Of a stretch of 64,000 bases of DNA, positions 20,887 to 29,458 are shown piece by piece. Position 1 is the first letter of the stretch. Every line of letters starts with the position of its first letter. Below the pieces are notes generated by a model. The model had not been told where the DNA came from and made no database searches. It saw only the letters and a list, made by a program, of their open reading frames with translations. This DNA comes from Saccharicrinis sp963666825 (GTDB lineage: Bacteria > Bacteroidota > Bacteroidia > Bacteroidales > Marinilabiliaceae). The translations under genes were made by a program, and so were the position numbers. Location: NCBI GenBank assembly GCA_963666825.2, contig OY763044.2, forward strand, positions 2,852,001-2,916,000, read 5' to 3'.

Positions 20887-22059
20887 TTACATTTTAACAA
20901 ATTCAACTCTTCGATTATTTGCTTTTCCTTCATTTGTATCATTAGTATCAATAGGTTTGGTTTCGCCAAAGCCCTTATATTTTAAACGTTGACTATCTAT
21001 TCCCATTAATACGAGTCGATCCATAACTGCTTTTGCCCTATCTTCTGAAAGAGTTTGATTAGCATCCTGATCTCCATCACTATCCGTATGCCCTTCTACA
21101 CTAAACATTAAACCCGAATTCTTTTCCAGAATTTCATAAATCTCATTAATCACTCCCATTGATTCCGGTCTGATTGTAGCTTTATTGACATCAAACCTAA
21201 TTCCATTAGTCACAATTTTTCCATCCTGTAAAAAACGATCGTAATATTTAACACCACCTTCTGCTATCCTAATATTTTTCACATAATCCAAATTATTATC
21301 GTTGGCATGATAAGCATGTAACGAAATACCCGTTGGGTTAAAATCTAAATGAGGAATATTAATCAAACGCGTATCGTCAATATACGCTTTCAATTTTCCA
21401 TTAGTATAAGCAATTGCAATATGTGCCCATTTATTTGCAATGGATTTATTACCAGGAATTTTACTTTTAGCAGGATAAACTTCCATGGAGGTTGGCCAAA
21501 GCTGAAGACTCTTAGAAGAACTTGACGGGGCTTTTTGGTTTTTCCTGTCATAAAAGAAAATCGTGAATGAATTACGAGGGATATATAAATCAAATTCAAC
21601 AGTAAATACATCCGGCAAATAATCCTGATCTGAATTTTTTAGATAAGGAATTATTGTAGGACTACCTCCTCTAAACATTATTACCTTGTCATCTCCAAAC
21701 TCTGCATTTTCGATTACACCATTTACCAAATCCCATTTTGAAGGAAATTCGCCATTCTCTTCATTCATTTGATTATCTTCAAAAATCACTTTATCACCAG
21801 GAACAAAATCGTATTTTGCCCACACCAGAGAAGGCTTCGAATCTGAAACATCTTTACTAGTCTCTTCCTCAATGTTTACATCTTCTTTTTCTGCCTCCTC
21901 AGGCTCAGTCTTCTCTTCATCCTGATTAATAACCTTATCTATTTCTTTTTCTGTTTTTTGTTCTAATTTCTTTTTAAGTTTTGAACCTATGTTAATTTGA
22001 CTATTTACTATAGACGAAAAGATTAAACAAGTAGAAATAATAAATAAAAGCTTCTTCAT
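20887..22059 (-). CDS. OmpA-family outer-membrane protein with LamG-like middle
   Basis: About 390 residues from the ATG at 22059, where a proper signal peptide begins (MKKLLFIISTCLIFSSIVNSQ); the upstream extension would need TTG. After it comes a charged Lys/Glu-rich linker (EQKTEKEIDKVINQDEEKTEPEE), a beta-sandwich region of LamG/concanavalin type (about 85-270: VFTVEFDLYIPRN, WAHIAIAYTNGKLKAYIDD) and a C-terminal OmpA peptidoglycan-binding domain (about 285-390: FDVNKATIRPES, VEGHTDSDGDQDANQTLSEDRA, NRRVEFVKM). It probably ties the outer membrane to peptidoglycan. The middle domain may bind sugar or protein. Confidence 0.8.
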   Translation of the reverse strand: MKKLLFIISTCLIFSSIVNSQINIGSKLKKKLEQKTEKEIDKVINQDEEKTEPEEAEKEDVNIEEETSKDVSDSKPSLVWAKYDFVPGDKVIFEDNQMNEENGEFPSKWDLVNGVIENAEFGDDKVIMFRGGSPTIIPYLKNSDQDYLPDVFTVEFDLYIPRNSFTIFFYDRKNQKAPSSSSKSLQLWPTSMEVYPAKSKIPGNKSIANKWAHIAIAYTNGKLKAYIDDTRLINIPHLDFNPTGISLHAYHANDNNLDYVKNIRIAEGGVKYYDRFLQDGKIVTNGIRFDVNKATIRPESMGVINEIYEILEKNSGLMFSVEGHTDSDGDQDANQTLSEDRAKAVMDRLVLMGIDSQRLKYKGFGETKPIDTNDTNEGKANNRRVEFVKM

Positions 22060-22086
22060 TTTTCTGTTTTTTACATATTTGCCCAA

Positions 22087-22387
22087 CTATTTAAATACAC
22101 GTATCATATTCCTTTTGAATATGTGAAAACAAAAACCATTAATACTGATTAAATATTACATTCACAAAAGCACAATATAAACCAGTAAATAAAGGGATTA
22201 CGCTCGGAAGTTCATGTTATACAATTACATTAATAAACTGTTATTAACACAAATAATGACTACAGAACCAGTACATTGAAATAAAAAATCTCTTGATTAA
22301 ATCAACTATATAAGTTAGTCAATTTTTCAGCATAAAAAAAGGTGTATCAAAATCATGAAACACCCTTTGTAATAAATACTAATTCAA
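22087..22387. other. 301-base gap: promoter side of the OmpA gene and subtilase terminator
   Basis: Only the hairpin at 22334-22364 (listed separately) is supported. The remainder is AT-rich DNA without a credible frame; it must hold the promoter of the OmpA-family gene, but no clear -7 box was found. Confidence 0.5.
22334..22364 (-). terminator. Terminator of the subtilase gene
   Basis: On the minus strand GGTGTTTCA (22356-22364) pairs with TGATACACC (22341-22349), one mismatch, and is followed by seven T (22334-22340). It starts 24 bases after the subtilase stop. Confidence 0.8.
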
Positions 22388-25135
22388 TTAATAATCCTTA
22401 AGATTAATGAACTTATTAACAACATTACCTTTTAAAGTTTGTAAGACAATAAAATATATACCTGTATTAAGATTTGGTAGAGAAAATGATGTACTACCCG
22501 AACCAATATATGTTTCACCTTCACTAACTCGTTTGCCATCTGCATTAACAACAAACCAATAAGCATTCTCTGATTCTATGTTCAAATTTTCATAATACAT
22601 GATTCCATTCAAATAGAAGCATTTATATGTGATAGATTTATTTTCAAAACTATTTGGAATCGATTCCTTGATATAAAAATCATCCACCCCGGCACCATTT
22701 CCCCATTCATCATTATCATCAAATAAAAAAGCCAATTGAATAACCCCATCGTTTTCAATCAAATTAAAGCTATCTGAAAATACAGTCCAACATTCTACCG
22801 ATTCCATTTCTTTTAATAGTATCCAATCCTGATTCATCATGGTTCTATAAAAAATACTGAGACTATCATGAGCACCAACCAGATCATTGTTTAAGTAATA
22901 CTGGAATTCAAGACTTAACAATTCTGAATTCGTTAGAAATAGAGGAGGACTAATCAAATAATCCCATACATGTACACCTCTCCCCAAATTATCAGAATTT
23001 ATTCCCATAAACCAGGAATCATTTCCTGCCAAATTCAGATATTCTGAATTAAACACTGCTGCATTTCCATACCTCCATCCCATATCTGTATTTAAGTATT
23101 CCCAATCTTGATTCTCAATTTCAAAATCGTCCAGATACGGCATTTGATAAAGAGGAAGAGCTTTCATTTCCAAAACATTTGAAAAACATGACTTTACAGA
23201 TTCATCTTCGTTTCCAATTGCTCTTACTTCGTAATTAAGATCCTCATACTCTTCAAAAGAATCATCTACAAAAAATGTATCTGTAGAAACACCAACATAA
23301 TCATAGTTACAATATATTTCGTAAGCATCTGCTTTTGTTTTCTCTGAAGGATCCCAAAACAACTTGATTCCATCACGATGATAGAAACCATTTAAATTTG
23401 TTGGAGGGAACAGTACCTCTTCATAATCATATTGTGGTCCCGATACTATTAAGCTAAAACTTTGTGAATCAGAAGTTATTTTAGATGCATCAACACTTAT
23501 AATATACTCACCATCTTCACAATTCTCAATAATCACCTGCTCTACATTATCTAAAACATTAACTCCATAATTTGCATGGGATGAGGGAAAATCAGGATCT
23601 AAAACGAACGGATAATAAGTAATTCCATCTTTTTTAACTGATAAATCTAAATCATTTATTAATTTCGGATTTGAATTATTCAGTTCAATATCACTCGCGC
23701 CTCCAGGTAAATCAATCCATACCAAAGTAACTTTAATCGGTTCTCCTTCTTTAACTTTTATTATTTTAGTATATGTTTCATTTACATCAATTGAATACTC
23801 TGTAATTATTTCTCCGCCTGACAAAATATTATCCTCAAGTAATTGATGAGCCTTATCAAAATCAACCAATCCCCACCCACTTTTATAATTTGGTCCAAGA
23901 TTACCACTTATATTTTTTGCTGAGTGTATTAATAAACCTTTTATACTAGATGACAAAAAATTAACACCCGGCTGAAATTGATAATGCAGTTCATCCAAAA
24001 GAGCAATCCCACCTGTTACAAAAGCGGCTGACATTGAAGTTCCAGAATAGTAGCCATAAGCATCTTCACTATCTGCCAAAGAAGAGAATATTCCGGTTCC
24101 GGGAGCAACTATATCAGGCTTAATCCTTCCATCATCGGTTGGACCACATGAAGAATAAGATGCTTCTAAAACCTCATCATCCTCTATCATTATACCTCCC
24201 ACTGTGATTACATTTTTGGCAACACCATTTCTACTTAAACAGTCATAACCATCTGGACCGCCATCTAATTCACGTACCACATTTGAATTCTTCCACTTCC
24301 CTTCCCAAATTTTATGCGTTACTGGTTGACTGTCCGGACCTTCAAGAAAATCATTTCCTGCTGAAACAACCATACAATAATAAGGCAATAAACTACACAA
24401 TTTATCTCTACTTGCAGACTCCTCGGCATAAAAACCAAATTTATAATCTTCATCATTATTGATAGCTGTATTACCATACCAATACCAAATATCCTCATTA
24501 CTATTAAAACTCCACCCACAAGTTAATCCATAAGAATGATTTGAAAGTGTAATATTTTTTTCATCAACAGCTAATGCCACTTCTGCAACATCGTTATAGT
24601 AATCAGATGAATATAACTTAGCCTCAGGAGCCATTCCTTTAGCTTCCTGTGTTATACCTTTAGCTATTATTGTTCCTCCTACATGAGTGGAATGATTTGC
24701 AAAACGATTTGTCTCTTCAATAAGTACTCTGGATTCATTATCCTCCATGAATTCAATATGCTCTGCAAAAACATGACCAATATCCCATATCCCTATTAAT
24801 TGATGCTGACCTAATATATCATCGTGCCAACTGGATGAAATGTAAAACGTATTGATTCCAATAAAGATCCCTTCAGATAAATTATGAGAATGGTTATAAA
24901 GAGGACAATTTCCTTCAAAACGGATAAGTTGTTTAGGATTATTTACATCTATTAATGTATCTGTAAGTATATTATTTTGTTCAAAATATCTTTTTGCATA
25001 ATGATACTGGTCATTAAAGTTTGAATTTTTTGAATTAATAAACTCATAAAACAATCTTCTTTCAACTGAATTCTGGGATATTGAAACAATACCTACAAAC
25101 AAGATAAATCCGAATAAAACACAAAAACGTTTCAT
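22388..25135 (-). CDS. Secreted subtilisin-like (S8) protease with T9SS sorting tail
   Basis: About 915 residues from the ATG at 25135; a signal peptide (MKRFCVLFGFILFVGIVSISQ) starts there and the longer frame uses TTG. The S8 catalytic triad is visible: Asp118 (IGIWDIG), His151 (NHSTHVGGT) and Ser in SGTSMSAAF (about 370), with the oxyanion Asn in VVSAGND. After the protease domain come a beta-sandwich (about 440-565), a fibronectin-III-like stretch (about 570-650), a jelly-roll adhesin-like domain (about 665-810) and a type A T9SS sorting signal at the end (LPNLNTGIYFIVLQT...KFINL). It is predicted to cross the outer membrane by type IX secretion and be displayed or released. Confidence 0.88.
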   Translation of the reverse strand: MKRFCVLFGFILFVGIVSISQNSVERRLFYEFINSKNSNFNDQYHYAKRYFEQNNILTDTLIDVNNPKQLIRFEGNCPLYNHSHNLSEGIFIGINTFYISSSWHDDILGQHQLIGIWDIGHVFAEHIEFMEDNESRVLIEETNRFANHSTHVGGTIIAKGITQEAKGMAPEAKLYSSDYYNDVAEVALAVDEKNITLSNHSYGLTCGWSFNSNEDIWYWYGNTAINNDEDYKFGFYAEESASRDKLCSLLPYYCMVVSAGNDFLEGPDSQPVTHKIWEGKWKNSNVVRELDGGPDGYDCLSRNGVAKNVITVGGIMIEDDEVLEASYSSCGPTDDGRIKPDIVAPGTGIFSSLADSEDAYGYYSGTSMSAAFVTGGIALLDELHYQFQPGVNFLSSSIKGLLIHSAKNISGNLGPNYKSGWGLVDFDKAHQLLEDNILSGGEIITEYSIDVNETYTKIIKVKEGEPIKVTLVWIDLPGGASDIELNNSNPKLINDLDLSVKKDGITYYPFVLDPDFPSSHANYGVNVLDNVEQVIIENCEDGEYIISVDASKITSDSQSFSLIVSGPQYDYEEVLFPPTNLNGFYHRDGIKLFWDPSEKTKADAYEIYCNYDYVGVSTDTFFVDDSFEEYEDLNYEVRAIGNEDESVKSCFSNVLEMKALPLYQMPYLDDFEIENQDWEYLNTDMGWRYGNAAVFNSEYLNLAGNDSWFMGINSDNLGRGVHVWDYLISPPLFLTNSELLSLEFQYYLNNDLVGAHDSLSIFYRTMMNQDWILLKEMESVECWTVFSDSFNLIENDGVIQLAFLFDDNDEWGNGAGVDDFYIKESIPNSFENKSITYKCFYLNGIMYYENLNIESENAYWFVVNADGKRVSEGETYIGSGSTSFSLPNLNTGIYFIVLQTLKGNVVNKFINLKDY

Positions 25136-25239
25136 AATTTGTATAAAAAAGACTAAAAGCCTTACTGAAACGTAAGACTTTATAGCCTTAATAATCAATA
25201 AATCACCTTAACAAACATAATTAATCATACAGGATTGAA

Positions 25240-25247
25240 TTAAAAAA
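25240..25247. repeat. Target-site duplication, left copy
   Basis: TTAAAAAA directly abuts the left end of the IS256-family element and recurs directly after its right end (26722-26729). Eight bases is the usual duplication size for this family, but the sequence is simple and could match by chance. Confidence 0.6.
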
Positions 25248-25301
25248 GAGGATGTAAAATAAACACTGTCTGTAAGCAACAAATTATTAATATTGTGACT
25301 T

Positions 25302-26528
25302 ATGGCAGAAAAGAAAAAAGAATCCCCAGAATATATTGCAATGCGGGATTTAGCTCTTAGTCAATTAAAGAGCGGAAAATCATTAACAGGAGAAGGAGGT
25401 GTTTTTGCACCCATTATTAAAGAATTTCTAGAAAGTGCTCTTTCCGCAGAGATGGAGTGTCATTTAGATGAAGAAGAACGTAGTATTGGGAATAAACGTA
25501 ATGGCAAAAGCTCCAAAACCTTAAAAACTTCATCTGGAGAAATAACTATTGAAACACCACAAGATCGGCATAGTAGCTTTGAACCCCAGATAGTAAAAAA
25601 GCGAGAAACCATATTGGCAGATAATCTTGCACCACAGATTATCGGACTTTATGGTCGAGGAATGAGTTTGCGTGATATTTCCATCCACATACAAGAGATG
25701 TATGATGTTGAAATATCAGCAACAACACTAAGTGAGATTACAGACAGAGTTATCCCACAAGTAAAAGAATGGCAAAATAGGCCGCTGGATGAAGTCTATC
25801 CAATTGTTTGGATGGATGCTATGCATTATAAAGTAAGGGATGGTGGAAAAGTTACCTCCAGAGCAGTTTACAATATATTAGCAATTAATAAAGAAGGCCG
25901 CAAAGAACTTATCGGTATGTATATTTCCGAAAGTGAAGGGGCAAACTTCTGGTTATCTGTATTAACTGATTTAAAAAGCCGTGGGGTAAAAGATATACTT
26001 ATCGCATGCACTGATAATCTTAAAGGTTTTTCAGATGCCATACTAAGCATTTATCCCGAAACGGAAATACAAAAATGTGTAATTCATCAAATTAGAAATT
26101 CACTGAAGTATGTTGCCTCAAAAGATCAAAAAACGTTCATGAAAGATCTTAAAAAGGTTTATCAATCAGCAACAAAGAGCCAAGCCGAGATGGAACTTCT
26201 TAACCTTGAAGAAGCATGGGGTAAAAAGTATCCTATAGTCATAAAATCATGGCATGAGAACTGGGAAGAATTAACAACGTATTTTCAATATGATGAGCAT
26301 ATTAGAAAGATAATTTACACGACTAATGCTGTGGAAGGTTTTCATCGTCAAATTCGTAAAGTAACTAAAACTAAAGGAGCATTTCCTAGTGATATGGCAT
26401 TAATGAAGTTGATCTACCTGGCTACTGAAAATATCTCTAAAAAATGGACTCAGCCTGTTCGTAATTGGGGATTAACCATTCAGCAGTTTTGCATAAAATT
26501 TGGAGATCGTATGAAAATTGATTTGTAA
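25302..26528 (+). CDS. IS256-family transposase (mutator type)
   Basis: 408 residues, intact. Cuts and joins IS ends by DDE chemistry. Catalytic residues are recognisable: Asp in VWMDAMHYKV (about 170), Asp in IACTDNLKGF (about 234) and Glu in TTNAVEGFHRQIRKVTKTKG (about 346). The N-terminal helical DNA-binding part and the family phrases YGRGMSLRDISIHIQEMY and IQKCVIHQIRNSLKYV are present. No frameshift or internal stop, so the element may still be active. Confidence 0.95.
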   Translation: MAEKKKESPEYIAMRDLALSQLKSGKSLTGEGGVFAPIIKEFLESALSAEMECHLDEEERSIGNKRNGKSSKTLKTSSGEITIETPQDRHSSFEPQIVKKRETILADNLAPQIIGLYGRGMSLRDISIHIQEMYDVEISATTLSEITDRVIPQVKEWQNRPLDEVYPIVWMDAMHYKVRDGGKVTSRAVYNILAINKEGRKELIGMYISESEGANFWLSVLTDLKSRGVKDILIACTDNLKGFSDAILSIYPETEIQKCVIHQIRNSLKYVASKDQKTFMKDLKKVYQSATKSQAEMELLNLEEAWGKKYPIVIKSWHENWEELTTYFQYDEHIRKIIYTTNAVEGFHRQIRKVTKTKGAFPSDMALMKLIYLATENISKKWTQPVRNWGLTIQQFCIKFGDRMKIDL

Positions 26529-26571
26529 TCAACCAACTCAAAAAAGCAAAAGTAGGTAGATTACAGAACCC

Positions 26572-26614
26572 GTCAAGGGTATATGAATGGCTTCGTACCT
26601 CAGCCACCCTTGAC
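26572..26614. repeat. Hairpin in the 3' region of the insertion sequence
   Basis: GTCAAGGGT (26572-26580) and ACCCTTGAC (26606-26614) form a perfect 9-bp stem; inside it TGGC and GCCA can also pair. It lies between the transposase stop and the right inverted repeat and may end transposase transcription or shield the gene from read-in. Confidence 0.6.
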
Positions 26615-26721
26615 AGAACCTGAAATCTTCTCAATAAAGCTTTTGAGAATTGGTTTTAAGAAAAAAGATAATTTAATTTGAATAATCTAAATCAATCAGA
26701 CAGAGTTATACTTACATATCC

Positions 26722-26729
26722 TTAAAAAA
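26722..26729. repeat. Target-site duplication, right copy
   Basis: TTAAAAAA directly after the right end of the IS256-family element, equal to the left copy at 25240-25247. Confidence 0.6.
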
Positions 26730-26749
26730 ATAATAATTCGATTGTATTA

Positions 26750-28033
26750 CTAATCTTCACCTGCATATTCAATTAATGTATTCCCATGAATATAATCCAG
26801 AACTTGTACTGCATCATCACATGCAATTGTAAATCCTTCAAGATTATTAATAGTTTTACTATTATCTATTGTATAAGTAAATGTTATATGATCTAAAAGT
26901 GGTTCTATGACAAAATCTTCCACTATGATTTCACCATCTTCATAACTAATTTCGGTTATTATTTTAAGTTTCTTATTACCATATGTGTCATTTCTATTGT
27001 ATTTATAACCATAATATATATCAGTATCATCATAACCGCCATATTTATAAAATTCTAAGGCATTGTAGTAATCATAATTTTCAAAGCTTGTATAAGCAAC
27101 ATTTTCACTCACCAAGCTTTCTACTAATGTTTCATTATCACCTTGTTCAAAAACTTTAATTGAAGGAAAATCTCCCTGAAATTTCAAAAAACCATTAACG
27201 TAAACAATTTCATCTAATAATATAGTACCTGACTTATCTGAGCCAGCAGCAAAAGCAGAAGCCGCTATATCTAACAGATCATCATCTTCAAAACATCCAG
27301 AAAGTAAACTCCATAAATCCCTATCTAAATCTGCACCATATTCCATTAACTCCTTATATATAGCCATACTTTCTCTTGGAGAATCAATGGTACTGTCATC
27401 ACTTTCTCCTGTTATCCAATCAATACCACTACCATGCACTGCAACCAATCGACCGGAAGCATCCTTTGTAAAAATGTGCACTGAATTACCAAATTCATCA
27501 GTAATAACATTTCCGTAATCATCGGTTTTAATTATTGCAGTTTTTAAGGTAGATATAGCTTCTTCCAAAGCATTTTTTAATACTTTAGGAGGTGACCTTA
27601 CAATATTAATTCTACCAAATTCAACACCTTGTGCGTACCTTTCTAATTCATCCAGATCAAATTCACCCTCACTATTTGGTTCAATAACTCCATCTGGATT
27701 TCCATCTGCATCAAAGGATAATATTTCTGCATACCAAATACCAGCAGAAGTTTCTTCTTCTGATTCAATTGTTACTCCATCACTACTTCTCCAATAATTC
27801 ATAACTGGTACACCATATTCATCTCTATTTAGCACATACAAGTCACCATAATCATCCCCCATAACAGTCCCTGATTCAACATTAGATTTATCTTCACTAA
27901 ATGAATTACCTTTACCTACATCTTCTGGAGCATCTGAATCTATATCAACCATATCTCTACCTCCATATTTTTCACATGAAAGCACAAAGAGAGATAACAC
28001 AATAATCCATAATATTTTTGCATAAATTTTCAT
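26750..28033 (-). CDS. Hypothetical acidic lipoprotein
   Basis: About 427 residues from the ATG at 28033; the codon before it is GTG. The lipobox is LFVLSC with lipidated Cys at about residue 20. The mature protein is strongly acidic (DMVDIDSDAPEDVGK, EDDDLLDIAAS) and carries short motifs of a repeated look: DDYGDLYVLNRDEYGVPV, DDYGNVITDEFGNSVHIF and DASGRLVAVHGSG, which read like beta-hairpin units. The C-terminal part (about 285-425) is beta-rich. I do not recognise the family. It is probably anchored in the outer membrane. The IS256 element ends 28 bases from its stop and does not interrupt it. Confidence 0.55.
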   Translation of the reverse strand: MKIYAKILWIIVLSLFVLSCEKYGGRDMVDIDSDAPEDVGKGNSFSEDKSNVESGTVMGDDYGDLYVLNRDEYGVPVMNYWRSSDGVTIESEEETSAGIWYAEILSFDADGNPDGVIEPNSEGEFDLDELERYAQGVEFGRINIVRSPPKVLKNALEEAISTLKTAIIKTDDYGNVITDEFGNSVHIFTKDASGRLVAVHGSGIDWITGESDDSTIDSPRESMAIYKELMEYGADLDRDLWSLLSGCFEDDDLLDIAASAFAAGSDKSGTILLDEIVYVNGFLKFQGDFPSIKVFEQGDNETLVESLVSENVAYTSFENYDYYNALEFYKYGGYDDTDIYYGYKYNRNDTYGNKKLKIITEISYEDGEIIVEDFVIEPLLDHITFTYTIDNSKTINNLEGFTIACDDAVQVLDYIHGNTLIEYAGED

Positions 28034-28248
28034 CACAATTCATTTAAAGTTTCTCTGATTTTAAGTATCAATTTTCACATACCAATTGCTATTGGTAAAT
28101 ATTATACCATCCATATAATAGCTATAGACACGGGAACAAAATATCTTCGATTTTGAATTCAAAAAAGATTAATATAAATTTACAAGTACTTAAGAGTAAA
28201 CTCAATACCTAATTGGAGGAAGATTTATACACATAAAAAGTATTTTAT

Positions 28249-28926
28249 CTACCCAAAAAGTTTAGAATAACAGGTTACTTTTTTACATCCTAAACAAAAT
28301 TGCTCTCCGGGAGATTCCAGTAAACCGTTTCGGCACGCATATCTGATTAAACCAAGGTAATTTTTGGCACCAAACTTTCGCATTATATTTTTTCGGTGAG
28401 TCCGAACAGTAGCTTCACTTAAATTAAGGTCATCAGCTATCTGTTTAGTATGTTGCATATTTACCAGACCTATTAAAACATCCAGTTCGCGTTTTGTTAA
28501 TTTAGAATGATCATCTGTATGTAAAAGATGGTTTGAAAGAATTTCAGTTACATTGGCACTAAAGAACTTTTCACCACGAGAAACCTGATTAATGGATAAA
28601 AAAAGGTTTTCCTTAGAATCCGATTTTAATACATAAGCATCAATACCTTCTTGTATTATAATATCTACAAATTGATTATCCATAACGAAGCCAACTACAA
28701 TAACCTTTTGATTATTACTTTTGAGGTATTTAACCTGATCGACTAACTCTACATTTGGACAATTGGATTCTAAGATAAAAATGGAAGTATTTAAATATTC
28801 TAAATCGGGTATTTCCTTTAGCTCCAGAGTTTTTAATACATTAAATTCTGTATTCCTGTTTAATAGACACGCCAACGACTCTGCCCATAATAAATTGCTA
28901 TATAATAGTACAAGGTGCTTTTTCAT
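28249..28926 (-). CDS. LuxR/NarL-type regulator with degenerate receiver domain
   Basis: 225 residues. Residues 1-120 have the fold of a response-regulator receiver, but the phospho-acceptor Asp is replaced by Glu53 (SIFILESN) and the acidic pair near the start is missing, while the conserved Lys101 (VLKSDS) remains. Residues about 143-205 are a LuxR-type helix-turn-helix (LTKRELDVLIGLVN, IADDLNLSEATVRTHRKNI). The tail carries CLGCKKVTC, a small Cys cluster that could bind metal or sense redox. It probably regulates transcription without phosphorylation. No histidine kinase is adjacent; its targets are unknown. The acidic lipoprotein gene follows on the same strand. Confidence 0.8.
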   Translation of the reverse strand: MKKHLVLLYSNLLWAESLACLLNRNTEFNVLKTLELKEIPDLEYLNTSIFILESNCPNVELVDQVKYLKSNNQKVIVVGFVMDNQFVDIIIQEGIDAYVLKSDSKENLFLSINQVSRGEKFFSANVTEILSNHLLHTDDHSKLTKRELDVLIGLVNMQHTKQIADDLNLSEATVRTHRKNIMRKFGAKNYLGLIRYACRNGLLESPGEQFCLGCKKVTCYSKLFG

Positions 28927-29013
28927 TTTAAAAGTAGATTCTAGAATAATTAACTAATAGTAAGTTATATTGTTAAGTCTGTAATCGCACCTTATTAAAA
29001 TTAATCAGTTATT

Positions 29014-29334
29014 CTAATTCAAAAACTCAAACTCCTTTACTTTAATTCCTAAAGAAGATTGTATTTCACCATTTTTAGTTTTGTATCCGGAGCTATAAGG
29101 TTCTCCTTCTATAAAAATCCTTTTTCCTTTTTTCAAATAGTCAACAAATTTTGTATCCGTATCTTTTGACCTCCAGATATCTGCCCGAACCCAATCTGTT
29201 TTCTCCACTTTTTCACCATTTGCATTTTTGTAGGTTCTGGAAACTGCAATATCAAAATGGATGACTTTATTGTTCCCAACTTCTTTTATAGTGGCGTCAG
29301 AACCTAAATTACCACTTAACATCATTTTTAACAT
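29014..29334 (-). CDS. ssb: Short single-stranded DNA-binding protein
   Basis: 106 residues, essentially one OB fold: MMLSGNLGSDATIKEVG, HFDIAVSRTYKNANGEKVEKTDWVRADIW, YLKKGKRIFIEGEPYSSGYKTKNGEIQSSLGIKVKEFEFL. It binds single-stranded DNA. Housekeeping SSB proteins are longer (about 150-180) and end in an acidic DDDIPF-type tail that recruits repair and replication proteins; this one stops right after the fold. It is therefore probably an accessory SSB, of the kind found in mobile or competence contexts, and the main ssb should be elsewhere. A promoter box lies upstream. Confidence 0.88.
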   Translation of the reverse strand: MLKMMLSGNLGSDATIKEVGNNKVIHFDIAVSRTYKNANGEKVEKTDWVRADIWRSKDTDTKFVDYLKKGKRIFIEGEPYSSGYKTKNGEIQSSLGIKVKEFEFLN

Positions 29335-29369
29335 AGTAAAGTAATTTTGCTTGATTAAACATATTATAT

Positions 29370-29400
29370 CAAATATAATTTATTTTAACACAAAAACAAA
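29370..29400 (-). promoter_or_regulatory. Putative ssb promoter
   Basis: On the minus strand TTTG (29397-29400), a 19-base gap and TATATTTG (29370-29377) match both Bacteroidetes promoter elements. The -7 box ends 35 bases before the ssb ATG. Confidence 0.6.
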
Positions 29401-29458
29401 ATCATTTAATCAACACTACATTAAATTCTATATTTCAATATATTACAATGCTTCTATA

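Larger units (their letters stand above)
25248..26721 (+). mobile_element. IS256-family insertion sequence, complete (1,474 bp)
   Basis: The ends are set by imperfect 25-bp terminal inverted repeats: the left starts GAGGATGTAAAATAAACACT and the right (read inward on the minus strand) starts GGATATGTAAGTATAACTCT; both end in CTGTCTG, with 17 of 25 positions equal. They are flanked by an 8-base direct repeat TTAAAAAA. It carries one intact transposase gene. The insertion lies between two minus-strand envelope genes and breaks neither. Boundaries were derived by eye. Confidence 0.8.

Noticed and set aside
25302..26634. Disruption of a host gene by the insertion sequence
   Set aside because: Both neighbouring genes are complete and lie outside the element; no broken frame joins across it.
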